Shown piece after piece: positions 1 to 8,225 of a DNA stretch of 14,211 nucleotides. Positions within the stretch are counted from its first letter, which is position 1. Each line of letters opens with the position of its first letter. A program made the position numbers and the translations under genes. Location of the stretch: contig CAZVLE010000131.1 of assembly GCA_964627855.1 (NCBI GenBank), positions 1 to 14,211 of the forward strand, in the 5' to 3' direction. The notes beneath the pieces are model-generated. The model did no database searches. It was not told the origin of the DNA and worked only from the letters and a program-made list of their open reading frames with translations. The stretch comes from CAZVLE01 sp964627855 (GTDB lineage Bacteria; Bacillota; Dethiobacteria; DTU022).

Positions 1-13
1 CTGGAGGCAGACT

Positions 14-1495
14 ATGAAAAGCAGGCTCGAGGTATTGTCAGACGTTGAGATTGAACAGCTGCACGCAGCATCGATGAATGTTTTGGCTGAAACCGGGGTA
101 AAAGTTGAATACAACCTGGCCCGCAATCTCTTCCGCGAAGCCGGCTGCCTGGTTACGGACGAAGAAAAGTCGGTGCGCATACCGGAAAAATTGGTCAAGT
201 GGGCTGTCAACCAGGCTCCGGATACTTTTACACTCTACGGCAATGATCCCGCATTCCAGCTTCAGATTGGCAAAGGTAATCTTGTCTTTGCCGGTTTGGG
301 CACCCCAACATCCATTCTCGATAATAGTACAGGTCAGTACCGCCAGACTACCTTTGAAGATCTGCTCAGGCATATCAAGCTAATCAATGCCTGCAAGTAT
401 ATCCACAGCACCCAGATGGATGTTTGGCCAAACGATATTCCGATGACAACCATTCATACCGAGGCAATCAGGGCCTGGGCTCACCACAGCCATAAACCCT
501 TCGGCATGGGTTGTTACGGGTACATTCCCACCCACGACATGATGCGTTTAATGGCCATTGCGGTGGGCGGCAAGGAAGAGTTGCGGAGCAGGCCGCGCTT
601 CTTCACCATTTGCTCGGTAGTGAGCCCCCTGCAAATGAACAAGGAACAGCTTGAAGGAATGCTCATTTGTGCCGATTATGGGCAACCTGTGGCGATGTCT
701 CCTGAAGCAATCGCAGGAGCCACCGCTCCTGCTACCCTTGCCGGGTTGCTGGTCCAGGAAAATGCCGCCATTCTCGCCCACATCACCCTGGCCCAGATTT
801 TCAGGCCTGGAACCCCGGTTCTTTACGGCACCGTTTCTACTATTGCCAACATGCGCATCGGAACAGTTGCCCTGGGAGCAGTGGAAACGGGCCTGATCAG
901 CGCCGCCTCAGCCCAGCTGGCCCGTTATTACGGGTTACCCATTCGCAGCGTAGGGGCGACAACAGAAGCCAAACGAGAAGATGTGCAGGCAGGTATGGAG
1001 CGCTCGGCCACCCTGATTCAGGCCGCCCTGGCCGGGGTCAATTATATTACCTGTGGCGGCACCCTCGACAGCACCATGCTGGAAAGTGAGGCCCAGCTAT
1101 TGCTCGACGATGAATGGTGCGGAGCAGTGCAAAGAATGGCCGCCGGCATCGAGGTAAATCCCGCTACACTGGCCCTCGATATCATTAAGCAGGTCGGTTT
1201 TGGCGGGCATTACCTCGCCGAGGAACACACGGTAACACATTTTCGCCAGGAGCACTACATACCCGAACTGCTCGTGCGTGAACCGTACTCAACCTGGGAA
1301 AAAGAAGGTTCGAAAACCGCCCTTGACCGGGCCAGGCAGAAGGTTGACGAACTACTGGCCGCTCACAAACCACGCTCTGTCGATCCCGGCCTGGCTGGTG
1401 AGATCGATCGCTACTGCGACGAGGTGGCAGCGAGGGACCTTGAAGATTTCTATAAGGGTGAGCAGGAAGAAAACCAGGATTTTGATAATCTTTAG
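14..1495 (+). CDS. MttB-superfamily (trimethylamine methyltransferase-like) corrinoid methyltransferase, non-pyrrolysine type
   Basis: A 493-residue protein, the usual length of the MttB family (about 470-500), with the family pattern throughout: an N-terminal region beginning LSDVEIEQLHAASMNVLAETG, a central GTPTSI/HTEAIRAWAHH segment and a C-terminal glycine-rich TIM-barrel half (around TTEAKREDVQAGMERSA and YITCGGTLDS). Known family members move a methyl group from a quaternary amine to a cobalamin protein in the cytoplasm. Archaeal MttB carries pyrrolysine, encoded by an in-frame amber codon about two thirds along; this gene has no internal amber, so it belongs with the non-Pyl homologues (glycine betaine, proline betaine and carnitine demethylases are known examples). 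The start is fixed by GGAGG at 3-7, six bases before ATG. It leads a likely operon with the transporter and PLP enzyme downstream. The substrate is unknown. No corrinoid protein or MtbA-like partner lies in the window. Confidence 0.9.
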   Translation: MKSRLEVLSDVEIEQLHAASMNVLAETGVKVEYNLARNLFREAGCLVTDEEKSVRIPEKLVKWAVNQAPDTFTLYGNDPAFQLQIGKGNLVFAGLGTPTSILDNSTGQYRQTTFEDLLRHIKLINACKYIHSTQMDVWPNDIPMTTIHTEAIRAWAHHSHKPFGMGCYGYIPTHDMMRLMAIAVGGKEELRSRPRFFTICSVVSPLQMNKEQLEGMLICADYGQPVAMSPEAIAGATAPATLAGLLVQENAAILAHITLAQIFRPGTPVLYGTVSTIANMRIGTVALGAVETGLISAASAQLARYYGLPIRSVGATTEAKREDVQAGMERSATLIQAALAGVNYITCGGTLDSTMLESEAQLLLDDEWCGAVQRMAAGIEVNPATLALDIIKQVGFGGHYLAEEHTVTHFRQEHYIPELLVREPYSTWEKEGSKTALDRARQKVDELLAAHKPRSVDPGLAGEIDRYCDEVAARDLEDFYKGEQEENQDFDNL

Positions 1496-1557
1496 CCTTT
1501 AGATGCGAAGCGCAGCAAGATAATACTACCAATAATCTGGTGAAGGTGGTTGAACAA

Positions 1558-2949
1558 ATGAAAGCAGCACGCAAGATAGCCGTCGATGGCCGCTTTCCGG
1601 CCTGGTGGAAGCTGATTTTCAGCGCCGGGGATATCTCAATCAGTGTTCCGCTGGCCATTTTGATGTTCTTTCAGCTTTACTTTATGACCGATGTAGCCGG
1701 GCTGCGGCCCGATTATGCCGCCTGGGCGGTGATCATCGGACGTTTCTGGGATGCCGTTAACGACCCCTGGTTCGGCATAATGTCTGATCGCATTAAAACC
1801 CGCTGGGGACGCCGCCGCACCGTGTTGATATTCGGTGCCCTGCCCCTGGGACTAGGCTTTGCCCTGATGTGGCAGGTGCCCCCCTTCACCCCTCTCGGTA
1901 TGACTGTTTACTATACCCTGACCTTTATACTTTTCAACAGCGCCTTTACTTTTGTCCGGATCGGTTATTATGCCATGGTGCCGGAACTGACCAGCGATTA
2001 CGATGAGCGCATTTCCATTAACGGTTATCTGATGGCCTATTCAATCAGCGGATCGCTGGGAGCAATTATTCTAATTACCCTACTCGGCGGCTATTTCGCT
2101 GAACCGGTTGCCCTCTTTAGAGTCATCGGTATTGCCCTGGGACTACTGGTAATACTGCCGCCGCTGCTGGTTTTTCGCCTGACCAGGGGCATGTTGCTCG
2201 AGGCGGTTGCCTCAAGCCTTTCTTTCAAAGATTCAATCCGCTCAACCCTTGCCAATAAACCCTTCTGGCGGTTAATTGGCCTCTATACCATGAGCTGGAC
2301 TACCACCAGTGTAGTAGCTGCCACCCTGGTTTATTTCGCCAATTATTACCTGAGGGTGCCTGACCAGGCCAGCTATTTTGTCCTCGTAGCCCAGGGATCG
2401 GCTCTGCTCTTTGTGCCGGTTTGGGTCTGGGCGGCCAGAAAGCTTGATAAAAGCAGAGCCTTTATTATCGGCTCGCTCAGCTGGCTGGTAGTTTTATTGG
2501 CCATTTCAGGTCTAGGCCCGGATCAGGTTTCACTGGCTTACCTGCTGGCTGCCCTGGCCGGAGCCGGCATTGCCTGTTCATATGTACTGCCCTGGTCGAT
2601 GATTCCCGATGTAGTCGAATTTGATCAACTGCAAACCGGTGAACGTCGAGAAGGCTCGTATTATGCCTTTGCATCATTTTTCCAAAAGCTGGCTGCGGGA
2701 CTGGCGATCTGGGCCATGGGGCAGGCTTTAGCCCTGGCTAATTACATCAACCCAACCCCGGCCGATCCACTGCCCTTCCAGCCTGCCGAAGCTGTCCAGG
2801 TTATTCGCCTCTTTATGGGCCCAATCCCGGCTGTCTTGCTTGTAGTAGCTGTTATCTTTGCCTGGCGTTACCCCTTAACCCGTGAAAAACATAAGACCAT
2901 TTGCGACCAGATCTCAGCCGATCTGGCAGCTAAAAAGGAAGTCGAATAA
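1558..2949 (+). CDS. GPH/MelB-type cation:solute symporter (MFS_2 family)
   Basis: A 463-residue multi-pass membrane protein of the glycoside-pentoside-hexuronide branch of the major facilitator superfamily, which imports solutes with Na+ or H+. The signature DAVNDPWFG (residues 65-73) holds D65 and D69, equivalent to the cation-site Asp55/Asp59 of MelB, followed by the cytoplasmic DRIKTRWGRRR loop (77-87). Near the C-terminal half, TGERREGSYYAF followed by K377 matches the GxRxE...K element of MelB. An in-frame GTG at 1540 would add six residues but has no ribosome binding site. The ATG at 1558 has AAGGTGG at 1543-1549, so I chose it. The gene lies 62 bases after the methyltransferase gene, which suggests it imports that pathway's substrate. 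Many relatives carry sugars, so the solute is not settled by sequence. Confidence 0.9.
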   Translation: MKAARKIAVDGRFPAWWKLIFSAGDISISVPLAILMFFQLYFMTDVAGLRPDYAAWAVIIGRFWDAVNDPWFGIMSDRIKTRWGRRRTVLIFGALPLGLGFALMWQVPPFTPLGMTVYYTLTFILFNSAFTFVRIGYYAMVPELTSDYDERISINGYLMAYSISGSLGAIILITLLGGYFAEPVALFRVIGIALGLLVILPPLLVFRLTRGMLLEAVASSLSFKDSIRSTLANKPFWRLIGLYTMSWTTTSVVAATLVYFANYYLRVPDQASYFVLVAQGSALLFVPVWVWAARKLDKSRAFIIGSLSWLVVLLAISGLGPDQVSLAYLLAALAGAGIACSYVLPWSMIPDVVEFDQLQTGERREGSYYAFASFFQKLAAGLAIWAMGQALALANYINPTPADPLPFQPAEAVQVIRLFMGPIPAVLLVVAVIFAWRYPLTREKHKTICDQISADLAAKKEVE

Positions 2950-2976
2950 AGGATTCCTCTCGGAAGGAAGGTTAAA

Positions 2977-4185
2977 ATGAAAGATAAACCACTTCAATTG
3001 GAAACAATGGCTGTTCATGCCGGGTCAGGCCCGGAAACAGGCCGGTCTTCGCTGGTCAGACCCATAGAAATGAGTGCTTCATTCAAACTGCCCGAATTCG
3101 GGCCAGAGCTATTCGATGCCCTCTTACTTGAATCAGATCAACCCCCACATGCCTACTCCCGCTGGAGCAACCCCGGGGTGCGTTCGCTGGAAGAAAAACT
3201 TTCCGCCCTCGAAGGGTCTGATGCAGCTATGGTTACAGCAAGCGGTATGGCCGCCGTTTCAGCGGTTGTTCTCGGCCTGCTCCGGAAGGGGGATCACCTC
3301 ATAGCCCAGGAAATTTGTTATATCGGTTCACAGGAACTTTTTGCAGAACAACTGGCTCGTTACGGAATTGAAGTTAGCCTGGTTGACACCAGTGACCTCA
3401 AAGCCGTGGAAGCCGCCTTGCGAAAGAATACGCGGATGATTTATACAGAAACACCGGCCAACCCGATTTTGCGTATTGCCGATATCAAAGCTCTGGCGGC
3501 CATCGCCGCACAGACAGGTGCTTTGCTGGTCGTCGATTCCACTTATGCCACCCCGGTCTTGCAGCTCCCGCTGGAACTTGGAGCCGACCTGGTCATTCAT
3601 AGCCTGACTAAATTTATCAACGGCCACGGCGATGCCCTGGGCGGGGCGGTGCTTGGCCCGGCTGAGCTGATCAAAAATTTGCGGAAAAGTATGCTGGTGC
3701 ACCTCGGCGCTGTAGCCAGTCCCTTCAACGCCTGGATGATTGCACGCGGCCTGCTTACCCTGCCCCTGCGCATGGAAAAGCACTGCGCCAACGCAGCAGC
3801 CCTGGCTTCTTACCTGGAGCAACACCCGGCAGTTGAAAGAGTTTTTTACCCCGGCCTTTCCAGCCATCCCCAGCACCATCTGGCCGCTGAGCAAATGAAT
3901 AGTTTCGGCGGCATGTTAACCTTCATACCCCGGGAAGGTCTGAGTGGTGCGATTCGCCTGGCCGAAAGAATTAAGATCTTTACTTACGCCACTTCCCTGG
4001 GGCACCCTCACAGCCTGCTTTTTTATTACCCCACAGACCTTTACCTCGATCAGACCACCTACTTCTCTGCAGAGCAGAAGCAAAGGATACGTGACCAGTG
4101 GATGGGTGAAGGAATTGTCCGGATCAGCGCCGGCCTGGAAAATACACAGGACCTGATCGACGACCTTGAGCAGGCCCTTTCTTGA
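2977..4185 (+). CDS. PLP-dependent Cys/Met-metabolism family lyase or transferase (cystathionine/methionine gamma-lyase-like)
   Basis: A 402-residue fold-type I PLP enzyme of the cystathionine gamma-synthase/gamma-lyase/methionine gamma-lyase family, at full family length. Visible active-site residues are YSR (Y60-R62, phosphate contact from the neighbouring subunit), SGM (89-91), Tyr115, D187 in VVDSTY (pyridine nitrogen), and the Schiff-base Lys212 within HSLTKFINGHGD, plus the C-terminal VRISAGLE carboxylate-binding motif. Two pocket features are atypical. The cysteine next to the active-site Tyr that marks methionine gamma-lyase is Gly117. The usual SLGGxES segment reads SLGHPHS. The exact reaction is therefore uncertain; gamma- or beta-elimination from a sulfur amino acid is most likely. 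The start is supported by GGAAGGAAGG just upstream of ATG 2977. It follows the symporter by 27 bases, so it is probably co-transcribed. Confidence 0.88.
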   Translation: MKDKPLQLETMAVHAGSGPETGRSSLVRPIEMSASFKLPEFGPELFDALLLESDQPPHAYSRWSNPGVRSLEEKLSALEGSDAAMVTASGMAAVSAVVLGLLRKGDHLIAQEICYIGSQELFAEQLARYGIEVSLVDTSDLKAVEAALRKNTRMIYTETPANPILRIADIKALAAIAAQTGALLVVDSTYATPVLQLPLELGADLVIHSLTKFINGHGDALGGAVLGPAELIKNLRKSMLVHLGAVASPFNAWMIARGLLTLPLRMEKHCANAAALASYLEQHPAVERVFYPGLSSHPQHHLAAEQMNSFGGMLTFIPREGLSGAIRLAERIKIFTYATSLGHPHSLLFYYPTDLYLDQTTYFSAEQKQRIRDQWMGEGIVRISAGLENTQDLIDDLEQALS

Positions 4186-4200
4186 GTGTCAGTGCATGTA

Positions 4201-4241
4201 AATAATTCTTGCAAGAACTGGTCAGAGTAGTGCAAATTATT
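4201..4241. repeat. A/T-rich inverted repeat downstream of the PLP-enzyme gene
   Basis: AATAATT at 4201-4207 plus TGCA at 4210-4213 pairs with TGCA at 4231-4234 plus AATTATT at 4235-4241. That gives an 11-bp stem with a two-base bulge and a 17-base loop. It begins 15 bases after the PLP-enzyme stop. No T-run follows, so it could act as an RNA 3'-end stabiliser rather than a terminator, or it may be chance in A/T-rich DNA. Confidence 0.35.
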
Positions 4242-4265
4242 GACAGATTCAGGAAAACTAAATAG

Positions 4266-4305
4266 CCGTCCCTGAGGATAGCTATGATTGTAGTTATAGG
4301 GGCGG
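4266..4305. terminator. Two-part hairpin between convergent genes, possible bidirectional terminator
   Basis: The outer stem CCGTCCCT (4266-4273) pairs with AGGGGCGG (4298-4305), with one G-U pair in RNA. The inner stem ATAGCTA (4278-4284) pairs with TAGTTAT (4291-4297), with a GAGG bulge on one side and a six-base loop. It lies between the ends of the + strand operon (4185) and the - strand EFR1-type gene (4325). On the - strand it is followed by a modest T-rich tract (CTATTTAGTTTT), better than on the + strand, so it fits best as the terminator of the - strand gene. Confidence 0.5.
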
Positions 4306-4324
4306 TGCTGTCTCAGCAGCTTTT

Positions 4325-5176
4325 CTATCTTCCTGCTTTTATCAGTACGCCGGGATCGAAGTCTTTGACCGGACCGCGGTATGGCTCGCCACGGTTATGC
4401 AGGTGAGGACGACCCATGTGGGTAATAGCTGCCACCGGACAGAAATTATAACAGCGCAGACATAAAACACAGTTGCCCTTTGTTTCAATTTTTTGATCAG
4501 CATAGTAAAGGTTTCCCACCGGACAGAGACGAACGCACTCTCCGCAATCGATGCAATTATCGCGGTCAATACCAATATCGTTTTGCAGGTTATGATAATA
4601 TTTGCGAAAGGGAAGACGCTGCATACAGCCAAGGTAAAATGACAGCTGGTTGAAACCACGCAAAGATGCTCTGCCGGCATTTATTGAACCGGTGAAAAGG
4701 GCAGCTCTTTTTTTTGCCCTGTCGAGCACACCGCTGAGGCGGTCGTGGTCATTGCTGTAGGGTAGGGAGATAATACTGATCGCGACATTATTTGGCATCA
4801 GGAAATGCTCACCCCACTGCACGTTAAAACCTTTGTCGTGCAGCATAATACCGCCAACTGCAGCCCCATCCCCCGACCAGAGCCACTGAGTACAAAAAAC
4901 AAAAGCCTTCTTACCTGGCGAGGGCGGCAGGCCTGTGATAAAATCTTTCATCGGCAGGGGCAGGTCGGAACCGTGAACAGGATAGCCGAAACCTGCTATT
5001 GATGCCCCTTTAATCAAGCGGGCTGCTTCCTCTACCGTTAAAGTTTCGATCGAGTAGGCTCGGGCCTGGCGTCCCAGCTTTTCAAACTGACGCACCAACT
5101 CCTGGGAAACCCACCAGGTGTTTCCCGTGCCGGAAAAATAGAATGTGACTATCTCCTTCACACCGTTCTCAGTCAA
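4325..5176 (-). CDS. EFR1-type flavodoxin-ferredoxin fusion protein (2x[4Fe-4S])
   Basis: A 283-residue cytoplasmic redox protein. The N-terminal flavodoxin-like domain begins IVTFYFSGTGNTWWV, whose SGTGNT loop (residues 15-20) is the FMN-phosphate site. The C-terminal domain has two complete cluster motifs: C208-x2-C211-x2-C214-x3-C218P and C236-x2-C239-x2-C242-x3-C246P, the pattern for two [4Fe-4S] clusters. This layout is that of EFR1-family proteins, common in anaerobic Bacillota, whose electron partners are mostly unknown. The start is a TTG (5174-5176). AGGAGA lies seven bases upstream, whereas the internal GTG five codons in has no good site. It lies 127 bases downstream of the glycosyltransferase on the same strand, so co-transcription is possible but not clear. 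No oxidoreductase partner is visible nearby. Confidence 0.88.
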   Translation of the reverse strand: MTENGVKEIVTFYFSGTGNTWWVSQELVRQFEKLGRQARAYSIETLTVEEAARLIKGASIAGFGYPVHGSDLPLPMKDFITGLPPSPGKKAFVFCTQWLWSGDGAAVGGIMLHDKGFNVQWGEHFLMPNNVAISIISLPYSNDHDRLSGVLDRAKKRAALFTGSINAGRASLRGFNQLSFYLGCMQRLPFRKYYHNLQNDIGIDRDNCIDCGECVRLCPVGNLYYADQKIETKGNCVLCLRCYNFCPVAAITHMGRPHLHNRGEPYRGPVKDFDPGVLIKAGR

Positions 5177-5303
5177 AAGCAGTCTCCTCTTAACAAAGAT
5201 CCATCTTGACAGGTTTATAACTGGCCTGAAAACAATAATCTCAGGTGCTCAAGCATAAGGAAGCTGAAAAGTTTAAAGTGAAAATGGGTCAGTCACCCCG
5301 TCT

Positions 5304-6716
5304 TTATTCATTTCCCTGGTTAAAACTCTTTCTGGTCTGGACTCCCCAGCCACCGCGCTTAAAGATGAAATCTATAAATCCCAAGAAACGCCACCAGGAG
5401 TGAATTTGGCGATAGAAAAAGTTTTCCATCACCGCAAAAAGAAAAAGGATCAGTACTTCTCGCAGGTTTTTGTAACTTCGATAGAAGATTTCCTCCATCA
5501 GCAAGCTGGCTGTTGAAAGTAATATACCCAGAACAACAGCAACCGCTAAGAAAATCAGGGCAAAAGACGGGTTGAGCAATCCGGTGGCAAGGACAAATAT
5601 TAAAACCAGATACCCGCTCAGCTCAATTATGGGTCCGAGAAACTCAAAAAAGAGGAAAAAGGGAAAACTAATCATGCCCACTGTGCCGTATTGCGGATTT
5701 AGAAAAATACTGAAATTTAGGATCAGGCTTTCACAAAGTCCACGCTGCCAGCGACGCCGCTGCGTTTTCAGACCACGGTAATCTTCGGGTACCTGGGTCC
5801 AGCAGACCGGGTCAGGTAGAAATACAACCCGGTAAGGGCGCTTTGCGCTTTTCATTGTTCGCTGCAGGCGCAGGACAAGTTCCATATCTTCGCCAATGGT
5901 ATCGGTAAGATAGCCACCGGCCTGTACCACTGCATTTCTTCTGAAAACGCTGAAAGCCCCGGAAAGTATAAGCAAGCCACCAATCGATGACCAGCCGGCA
6001 CGTCCGAATAGAAAGGCGCGTAAGTATTCGACGATCTGGAAACGAACCCAAAAAGATTCAGCAAGCCTGATTTCTTTCACCATGCCACCTTCGATTCGCA
6101 TCCCATTGGCAGCCCTGATTGTGCCACCAGCGGCAACTACACGCCAATCTTTAACAAAGATGTCGGTAACCTTAAGCAGGGCCTCGACATCAATGATTGT
6201 GTCTGAATCGATGTTGCAGAATAGGGGGAACTGGGCCAGGTTAATACCGGCATTTAAGGCATCGGATTTGCCACCATTTTCTTTGTCGACTATCACCAGG
6301 TTCGGGTAGTAGGCAGAGGTGTAAATTTTACGGATTCTTGCAGTCGGCAAATCAGCACGGAAATCACGTACGCTCTCCTGCAAAGTAAAAGCGCCGGCCA
6401 GCATTGCAAAGGTGCTGTCTGTGGAGCCATCGTTAACCACTATCACTTCAAAGTCTGGATAGCGTAAAGCCAGCGTTGAACGGACTGTTTCAACTATGGT
6501 TGCCTCTTCATTGAAAGCCGGGATAATAATTGAGATTGGCTTAAAAAACCCGGACCGGAATGATCTGTCCCGATCGACAATTTTTTCTCTTATTGCCACC
6601 TGGCGAAGTTCGAAGAATGCAATGATCACAAGGCAGAGGTAGCTGATATTGATTGCGGCAAAATAGAATAAGATGAAGATACTGTAAAAGATTAGGGCAA
6701 TTGCTCCGCTGCTCAT
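5304..6716 (-). CDS. Membrane-embedded family 2 glycosyltransferase (processive polysaccharide synthase type)
   Basis: A 470-residue inner-membrane enzyme with a cytoplasmic GT-A domain. A hydrophobic segment (about 8-36) is followed by the GT2 core: SIIIPAFNEEATI and VVNDGSTD with D96 for UDP binding, NIDSDT (DxD, D170/D172), GED (276-277, catalytic-base region) and QRRRW (Q319-W323), the QxxRW motif typical of processive synthases such as PgaC, NodC, hyaluronan and cellulose synthases. C-terminal hydrophobic segments (about 343-405 and 418-432) would form the translocation channel. There is no PilZ domain. The start overlaps the stop of the HEAT-repeat gene by one base (TGATG at 6714-6718 on this strand), indicating translational coupling. 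The likely product is a beta-linked polymer, perhaps amino-sugar based, but donor and linkage cannot be read from sequence. Confidence 0.9.
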   Translation of the reverse strand: MSSGAIALIFYSIFILFYFAAINISYLCLVIIAFFELRQVAIREKIVDRDRSFRSGFFKPISIIIPAFNEEATIVETVRSTLALRYPDFEVIVVNDGSTDSTFAMLAGAFTLQESVRDFRADLPTARIRKIYTSAYYPNLVIVDKENGGKSDALNAGINLAQFPLFCNIDSDTIIDVEALLKVTDIFVKDWRVVAAGGTIRAANGMRIEGGMVKEIRLAESFWVRFQIVEYLRAFLFGRAGWSSIGGLLILSGAFSVFRRNAVVQAGGYLTDTIGEDMELVLRLQRTMKSAKRPYRVVFLPDPVCWTQVPEDYRGLKTQRRRWQRGLCESLILNFSIFLNPQYGTVGMISFPFFLFFEFLGPIIELSGYLVLIFVLATGLLNPSFALIFLAVAVVLGILLSTASLLMEEIFYRSYKNLREVLILFLFAVMENFFYRQIHSWWRFLGFIDFIFKRGGWGVQTRKSFNQGNE

Positions 6717-7843
6717 CAGCCCACCTCTTCCCGGTCTAAAATATAGCTGCTGACAGCAGCTGCAGCAGTATTGAAACCACCCGCCCGCTCCCTTAAAAGG
6801 GCATAACCTTCTTCACCAAAGCTTTTCAGGGCCAGAGCGGCGTGGTACCGGACCCACCACTGGCTGTCAGTTAGAAGCTGATCAAGCAGCGGCAGAATCG
6901 TGTAATCCTGAACCAGGACTGCAACCTGGGCGGCAAAACTGCGCACAACCCAAGTGTCATGAATCAGGTATGGTTTGAGGTCTAAGTAATCAGGAGCAGC
7001 TCCGATGCGCAAAAAAGCCTTGAAGATGTGAATAATAGTTTCAGCATCGGCCTCTTTCAGTAACTGCTTTAAGAGGGTTAGTGCTTCGTGATAGCGATAG
7101 TGACCAAGCAGATCGATCATGATTATTATTAAAACAGTTTGGTCCACACCCGAGGCGGTTGTAACCCTCTTTACACGACGCCTGCTATCAGATGACTGAG
7201 CCTCTTTAGGTTCTCTGCTATATTGATCAAGGACTAAGGTAATCGGCTTACAGATCTCCCGACCGTAACGCGTTAAAATTTCGGTTGCTCCTTCGTAAGT
7301 ATAATAGGTGTTGTAGAGTAAAGCTTCTAAAACTACTTCGAAAGTATCGGGTCTATCCGATACTGTAAGGCCCTGGGCGGCAGCAAGAACCAATAACTCG
7401 TTATCGTTTTCAAGCATTTCAAGTCGATCTGAGACAGATAGCCGGCAACGCAATAAACCAAGGAATTTAGCGGCCACTGCCCTATCCGGCAGACTACCTA
7501 TTACCAATAGATCTTGATAGTAAGCAATCAGGCCAATTTCGCGACAGAGAGCTTTAGTTGCCTCAAAATCTGCACCATCAAGCGTCTCTAAATAGGGAGT
7601 GAAAAAGCGCCTGTACCATTTAACATACTTTTCTTTTTTTAACTGAGCGGGAATATCCTCTAAGCCGGAATCTCCCAAAAGGAAGTCCAGGTAAAATGCT
7701 TCCCATCCTTTAGCCAGATACCCATATTTTCTTTCACCATGCAATGCTTTCAGGCGAATTATGGCGATGATCACCAGCATGGCAACGACCAATGCAGTAA
7801 GAGTGAAAATCATATATATGAGAACAAGCAAATAGGGATCCAC
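6716..7843 (-). CDS. Membrane-anchored HEAT-repeat protein
   Basis: A 375-residue protein with one N-terminal transmembrane helix (about 5-31) and then a soluble, helix-rich body, probably cytoplasmic because a basic RLKALHGERK follows the helix. Two clear HEAT-type repeats occur near the end (about 285-315 and 316-345; the second contains WWVRYHAALALKSFG). Helical pairs around 115-205 look like diverged repeats, and a charged linker (210-232) separates the halves. HEAT solenoids bind proteins, so a scaffold or regulatory subunit for the glycosyltransferase is a reasonable inference. The start is GTG (7841-7843), with GGGGAG at 7853-7858 inside the last codons of the receiver gene; the ATG ten codons later lacks a site. 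It sits three bases after the receiver stop and overlaps the glycosyltransferase start by one base, so the three are expected to be made together. Confidence 0.75.
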   Translation of the reverse strand: MDPYLLVLIYMIFTLTALVVAMLVIIAIIRLKALHGERKYGYLAKGWEAFYLDFLLGDSGLEDIPAQLKKEKYVKWYRRFFTPYLETLDGADFEATKALCREIGLIAYYQDLLVIGSLPDRAVAAKFLGLLRCRLSVSDRLEMLENDNELLVLAAAQGLTVSDRPDTFEVVLEALLYNTYYTYEGATEILTRYGREICKPITLVLDQYSREPKEAQSSDSRRRVKRVTTASGVDQTVLIIIMIDLLGHYRYHEALTLLKQLLKEADAETIIHIFKAFLRIGAAPDYLDLKPYLIHDTWVVRSFAAQVAVLVQDYTILPLLDQLLTDSQWWVRYHAALALKSFGEEGYALLRERAGGFNTAAAAVSSYILDREEVG

Positions 7844-7846
7844 TGG

Positions 7847-8218
7847 CTAGCTCTCCCCAATCAGTTTTTTAACCCGCCTGGCCAAGTCATCCAGTTCAAA
7901 GGGCTTGACCAGGTAGTCATTGGCACCGAGCTGGAGGCAGTACTGCAAATCACTTTCTCTGCTCTTTACAGAAAATATTATAACCGGAAAAGTTTTTCCA
8001 GCAGAGCGAACCTGCCTCAACACCTGTCCACCATCAAGTTGGGGCATCATCAAGTTCAGCACGGCCAGGTCAACATCCTGGACAAAAAGTAACCTTAGGG
8101 CTTCCTCGCCGTCATAAGCCTGGATTACCCGGAAGCCCTCTTTGCTTAATTTGGCGGCGACCAGCCGGTTAATATTAGCCTGATCTTCGGCAAGCAGGAT
8201 GGTTTTTTGATCGACCAC
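7847..8218 (-). CDS. Stand-alone receiver domain with Asn at the phosphoacceptor site (pseudo-receiver)
   Basis: A 123-residue CheY-like receiver with no output domain. It keeps the acidic pair E11-D12 (ILLAEDQ), the Thr/Ser position as Ser (IIFSVKS) and the Lys of LVKPF. At the site normally occupied by the phosphorylated Asp, in the stretch DLAVLNLMMPQLDG, residue 55 is Asn (codon AAC, bases 8054-8056 on the complement). It therefore should not accept phosphate by the normal route; it may be locked, or act as a binding module. The start is GTG with AAGGAG at 8229-8234, inside the end of the preceding gene. There are seven bases to that gene and three to the HEAT-repeat gene, a firm operon arrangement. 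No histidine kinase lies in the window. A partner role with the HEAT protein is inferred only from adjacency. Confidence 0.9.
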   Translation of the reverse strand: MVDQKTILLAEDQANINRLVAAKLSKEGFRVIQAYDGEEALRLLFVQDVDLAVLNLMMPQLDGGQVLRQVRSAGKTFPVIIFSVKSRESDLQYCLQLGANDYLVKPFELDDLARRVKKLIGES

Positions 8219-8225
8219 GGCAAAA

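Noticed and set aside
1493..1495. TAG stop of the MttB-like gene as a possible pyrrolysine codon
   Set aside because: It comes at the normal family C-terminus (493 residues) and read-through would add only about 15 residues before TGA. Pyl in MttB lies well inside the protein, and other genes here end in TAG.
4240..4268. TTGACA at 4240-4245 as a + strand promoter
   Set aside because: The hexamer at the right spacing is TAGCCG, and only the end of a - strand gene lies downstream.
5206..5234. TTGACA at 5206-5211 on the + strand as a promoter
   Set aside because: No acceptable -10 at 16-18 bases, and no + strand gene follows; both neighbouring genes are on the other strand.
5281..5303. GGGTCAGTCACCC as a terminator after the glycosyltransferase gene
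   Set aside because: Only a four-base stem with a five-base loop, too weak to call.
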